A DNA stretch of 7,704 nucleotides. Source: Methanosarcina sp. (lineage in GTDB: Archaea; Halobacteriota; Methanosarcinia; Methanosarcinales; Methanosarcinaceae). The translations under genes were made by a program, and so were the position numbers. Below, piece after piece: positions 5,538 through 7,704 of this stretch. Every line of letters starts with the position of its first letter. Position 1 is the first letter of the stretch. The DNA lies in the NCBI GenBank assembly GCA_017883485.1, contig JADGNM010000112.1, forward strand, positions 1-7,704, in the 5' to 3' direction. The notes under the pieces are model-generated. The model ran no database searches and had not been told where the DNA came from. It was given only the letters and a program-made list of their open reading frames with translations.

Positions 5538-6515
5538 TTGACATTTATAGGGATAGACCATGGAACGACTGGAATTCGTTTTGCTCTGAAAGAAAGGGAT
5601 AAAGTCCTGACCTTTGAACTTGAAAGGGCTGCAGCGGCTGCTATGTCAGAGGATGAAATCCTGGCGTCTATTGAAGATGAATTCGGAATTCAGCGCGAGG
5701 CAATCGATCTGGTTGCGCTGACATACTCGATGGGAGACGGCTTTTCCTTGATTAAGGATGTGAGGAAGCTGGAAGGACGTGGACTAAAGAGCATCGAAGG
5801 GGCTGGCAAAAAGACAGGCGGGGGCACAAGAGTTTTTGATGCTATCCGCTACTCGAGCATTCCTGCAATAGCTATCCCTGGCCTTCATACGGAGAGCAAA
5901 GTGGATCCAAGGATGAAAGTCTTTTCTCACCTCACAAGCCCGGAAAAGCTTGGGATTGCTTACCATATCCGATGCCTTGGCTATCAGGATTTTGTGGTTT
6001 CCGACATAAGTTCAAATACCGTTACTCTTGCCGTTGCCGAAGGAAAGGTAATAGGTGCAATCGATGCCTGCATATTTGCTCCCGGGATCCACCACGGCCC
6101 TCTTGACCTGCAAGCTATCAGAGATGTAGATAGCGGAAAGCAGACCGCAAACCAGGCCTTTATAGAGGCAGGAGTTCTGAAGAAGACTCCATATAAAGAT
6201 AGGGAAGAATTACTTAATGCCGCCAAAAAGGGAGAAAATCCGGCGTTGCTTGCTCTGGATGCTATTGCCCTGTTTGCAGCTATGGAAATAGCCTCAATGC
6301 AGCTTCTTCTCAAGGACTACGGGACGATCGGAGAGATTTTCCTTGCGGGTTCCGTGGCAGAAGTAGAGTATGTGCAGAAAAAGATCAGTGCACATCTGGG
6401 ACAGGAATGCTTGAGCCTCGGAAAGTGGCATGCTGCCATAGGCTGTGCCGAGATAGCAAGAGACGTTTTTGCCGGGAAGAAGGAAATTCTCGGGGTAGAT
6501 GTCGATTATCCGTAG
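5538..6515 (+). CDS. Methanogenesis marker protein 12 (ASKHA-fold kinase-like)
   Basis: This 325-residue protein belongs to methanogenesis marker protein 12, a family found essentially in methanogens and without a proven function. It has the sugar-kinase/Hsp70/actin (ASKHA) layout: phosphate-1 loop FIGIDHGTTGIR (3-14), a second phosphate loop VVSDISSNTVTLAV (153-166), an acetate/butyrate kinase-like segment FAPGIHHGPLDLQAIR (180-195), and adenosine-loop-like IFLAGSVAE (267-275). ATP binding or phosphotransfer is therefore likely, and the substrate is unknown. The start is TTG: AAAGGAGAG at 5521-5529 places GGAG 10 nt upstream, and the next residues are the conserved N-terminus of the phosphate-1 loop, so no later start can serve. 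It follows DUF2103 by 23 bp. It ends in TAG, with the frame then open for 51 codons of non-family sequence. Confidence 0.88.
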   Translation: MTFIGIDHGTTGIRFALKERDKVLTFELERAAAAAMSEDEILASIEDEFGIQREAIDLVALTYSMGDGFSLIKDVRKLEGRGLKSIEGAGKKTGGGTRVFDAIRYSSIPAIAIPGLHTESKVDPRMKVFSHLTSPEKLGIAYHIRCLGYQDFVVSDISSNTVTLAVAEGKVIGAIDACIFAPGIHHGPLDLQAIRDVDSGKQTANQAFIEAGVLKKTPYKDREELLNAAKKGENPALLALDAIALFAAMEIASMQLLLKDYGTIGEIFLAGSVAEVEYVQKKISAHLGQECLSLGKWHAAIGCAEIARDVFAGKKEILGVDVDYP

Positions 6516-6619
6516 GCAATTGGCACGCAAATCATGGATCGGCATGAACTAATGATTCTGTTTTCGTCCAGAATTCATCACAGATTTCGTAGTCGTGTAC
6601 GATTTCCTGTTTTGTCATT

Positions 6620-6639
6620 ACCTTGCATCACCTTGCATC
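6620..6639. repeat. Tandem 10-bp duplication
   Basis: ACCTTGCATC occurs twice head to tail (6620-6629 and 6630-6639). It lies in non-coding DNA after marker protein 12 and is most simply a slippage duplication. Confidence 0.9.
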
Positions 6640-6672
6640 GCAATTATTCTACCTTTCTGATATATAATTAAT

Positions 6673-6692
6673 CTTTCTATTTTTCTTCATTT
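6673..6692 (+). terminator. T-rich tract, candidate archaeal terminator
   Basis: CTTTCTATTTTTCTTCATTT is a pyrimidine-rich, T-dominated stretch about 160 nt past the marker protein 12 stop, on the same strand. Archaeal RNA polymerase commonly stops at T-rich tracts without a strong hairpin. It is the best terminator candidate for the ligase-to-marker-12 gene group. Confidence 0.4.
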
Positions 6693-6765
6693 ACAGGTTA
6701 AAAAAATTAATTGCTTGCTATCTCTGACGTCAACTTGTTGAAACATTTATTTGTTTACCATATAC

Positions 6766-6775
6766 TTAAATATTT
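6766..6775 (+). promoter_or_regulatory. TATA-like box, candidate chemoreceptor promoter
   Basis: CTTAAATATT resembles the archaeal TATA consensus and would give initiation near 6795-6800 with a leader of about 45 nt. The equally AT-rich 6784-6802 stretch is an alternative. Confidence 0.35.
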
Positions 6776-6841
6776 GCTGAAATATACATATAATAATTAT
6801 ATTTACAGTAAGTATATAACTGACTAGGAGATGGGTAGAGT

Positions 6842-7704
6842 ATGGTATCTATACATTCCGGTTTTGAGAAACCGAAACACAACAACTCACTTGAAAAATT
6901 GACTGAGAATTTGGATTTTAAAGCGGAAGATATAAGCTGGCTAATAGACAATATTCCAGTGACTGTTTTCAGATCATCGAGTAAATTGTCCTGGGGCATG
7001 GACTACATAAGTACAAATGTAGAGAAGCTAACCGGTTATTCCAAAATGGATTTTATTAACCAAAAATTATTGTGGTCCGATATTGTTCTTCCAGAGGACA
7101 TTATAGTAATCGATAAAGCTGTAAAGAAAGCAAAGAAAAACAAAAGTTCTTATCAAATTGAATACAGGATCAAAAAATCCGATGGTAGTACGGCATTCAT
7201 TCAAGAAAAAGCTCACTTGGTTTGTGATGACACCGGAAAGCTGGCTTACATTACCGGGGTATTTTTAGACCTGACTTCGGAAGCAAAAAAAAGAGAAGAC
7301 TCTCATGGTTTAGTTAAAGAAGACGAAAAAATTCGACTTGAGATGCTCCAATCCTTTGTCGAGAGTTTAAGCCGTGGTGAAATTCCTGAGCCTATTACCG
7401 ATAATTACAACGGCGACCTCAACAAGATCAAAAACAACGTCAACAACTGCATTGAGGGTCTGCAAGGACTAGTAGAGTGCAACAATGTGCTGAACCGCAT
7501 GGCTGTGAACGATCACACAAAAAGCGTTGAAGGAAAGTACGTTGGCATCTACGCTTCCATGGGCGAGGTGACCAATGCTGTACGTGAACGGCTACTGAGC
7601 GTAAACAGTCTGGTTAACGACATCGCTGTCGGGAATACCTCCCAGCTCGAGAAGTTTAAGAAAATTCGCAGGCGAAGCGAGCAGGATATACTTGTGCCTG
7701 CCTT
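6842..7704 (+). CDS. PAS and HAMP-repeat chemoreceptor-like sensor, 3' end outside window
   Basis: The first 287 codons are present and the gene runs off the window. There is no signal peptide or membrane segment, so this is a soluble sensor. A single PAS domain occupies about residues 31-146: ISWLIDNIPVTVFR starts it, YISTNVEKLTGYS is its helix, and YRIKKSDGSTAFI plus YITGVFLDLT are the closing strands. After a charged linker come HAMP-like repeats at about 166-213 and 214-258, with a third beginning at about 252. They are of the kind that leads into the signalling domain of methanosarcinal methyl-accepting chemotaxis proteins. The signalling tip is not visible, so a histidine kinase is possible but less likely. 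GGAGATG (6827-6833) lies 8 nt before the ATG. G+C by hand count is about 36% over 6841-7320 and 48% over 7381-7680, a break at the PAS/HAMP junction. Confidence 0.78.
   Translation, partial: MVSIHSGFEKPKHNNSLEKLTENLDFKAEDISWLIDNIPVTVFRSSSKLSWGMDYISTNVEKLTGYSKMDFINQKLLWSDIVLPEDIIVIDKAVKKAKKNKSSYQIEYRIKKSDGSTAFIQEKAHLVCDDTGKLAYITGVFLDLTSEAKKREDSHGLVKEDEKIRLEMLQSFVESLSRGEIPEPITDNYNGDLNKIKNNVNNCIEGLQGLVECNNVLNRMAVNDHTKSVEGKYVGIYASMGEVTNAVRERLLSVNSLVNDIAVGNTSQLEKFKKIRRRSEQDILVPA

Larger units (their letters stand above)
6516..6841. other. AT-rich intergenic region, marker 12 / chemoreceptor gene
   Basis: This 326-bp gap shows no convincing gene. It holds a 5-bp hairpin TCGTA/TACGA (6587-6602), a tandem 10-bp duplication ACCTTGCATC (6620-6639), a T-rich run (6673-6692) and the AT-rich promoter region of the next gene. 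The TATA-like CTTAAATATT (about 6766-6775) and ATACATATAATAATTATAT (about 6784-6802) could serve that gene. GGAGATG (6827-6833) is its ribosome binding site. Confidence 0.6.

Noticed and set aside
6587..6602. Rho-independent-type terminator hairpin after marker protein 12
   Set aside because: The stem is only 5 bp and is not followed by a clean T run; the T-rich tract at 6673-6692 is a better archaeal candidate.
6766..6999. Minus-strand open frame across the sensor gene start
   Set aside because: It overlaps the PAS-encoding frame and a promoter region, and its translation has no recognisable feature.

Overview
The window looks like chromosomal DNA from a methanogenic archaeon, most likely a Methanosarcina or close relative. 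The reasons are a methanogenesis marker protein 12 homologue, an archaeal prefoldin beta subunit, AT-rich intergenic DNA with archaeal TATA-like boxes, GGTG/GGAG-type ribosome binding sites, and protein sequences of Methanosarcina character. The species call is recognition from memory, not a database result.

Layout. Positions 11-99 hold a short GC-rich tandem array with a 14-bp unit, ending just past the 3' end of a minus-strand M42 (TET-type) aminopeptidase gene (109-1182). A 299-bp divergent intergenic region with repeated GATTAAC heptamers separates it from a plus-strand pair: prefoldin beta (pfdB, 1482-1835) and a DHH/DHHA1 phosphoesterase (1887-2894). After a 377-bp AT-rich gap comes a second plus-strand group: a phenylacetate-CoA ligase family gene (3272-4576) interrupted by an in-frame TAG, a two-ACT-domain protein (4684-5121), a small DUF2103-like protein (5161-5514) and methanogenesis marker protein 12 (TTG start, 5538-6515). 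A 326-bp AT-rich gap follows, then the first 287 codons of a soluble PAS/HAMP-repeat chemoreceptor-like protein (from 6842) that runs off the window.

How the genes may work together. PaaK-type ligase plus ACT protein is a pairing known from archaea and anaerobes that make or break arylacetyl-CoA via indolepyruvate:ferredoxin oxidoreductase. Here it would plausibly activate phenylacetate, indoleacetate or similar acids for aromatic amino acid metabolism, with the ACT protein sensing an amino acid. The iorAB genes are not in the window. DUF2103 and marker protein 12 sit tightly downstream but have no established function that ties them to this pathway.

The most interesting signal is the TAG at 4307-4309. 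The reading frame is open on both sides with full family-like sequence, the downstream part supplies the C-terminal lid with the probable catalytic lysine, and an imperfect stem-loop can be drawn starting right after the TAG. In an organism that decodes UAG as pyrrolysine this would give a 434-residue Pyl-containing acyl-CoA ligase. A recent nonsense mutation or a two-polypeptide enzyme are the alternatives. Two other genes here (DHH and marker protein 12) also end in TAG, so context must separate stop from sense.
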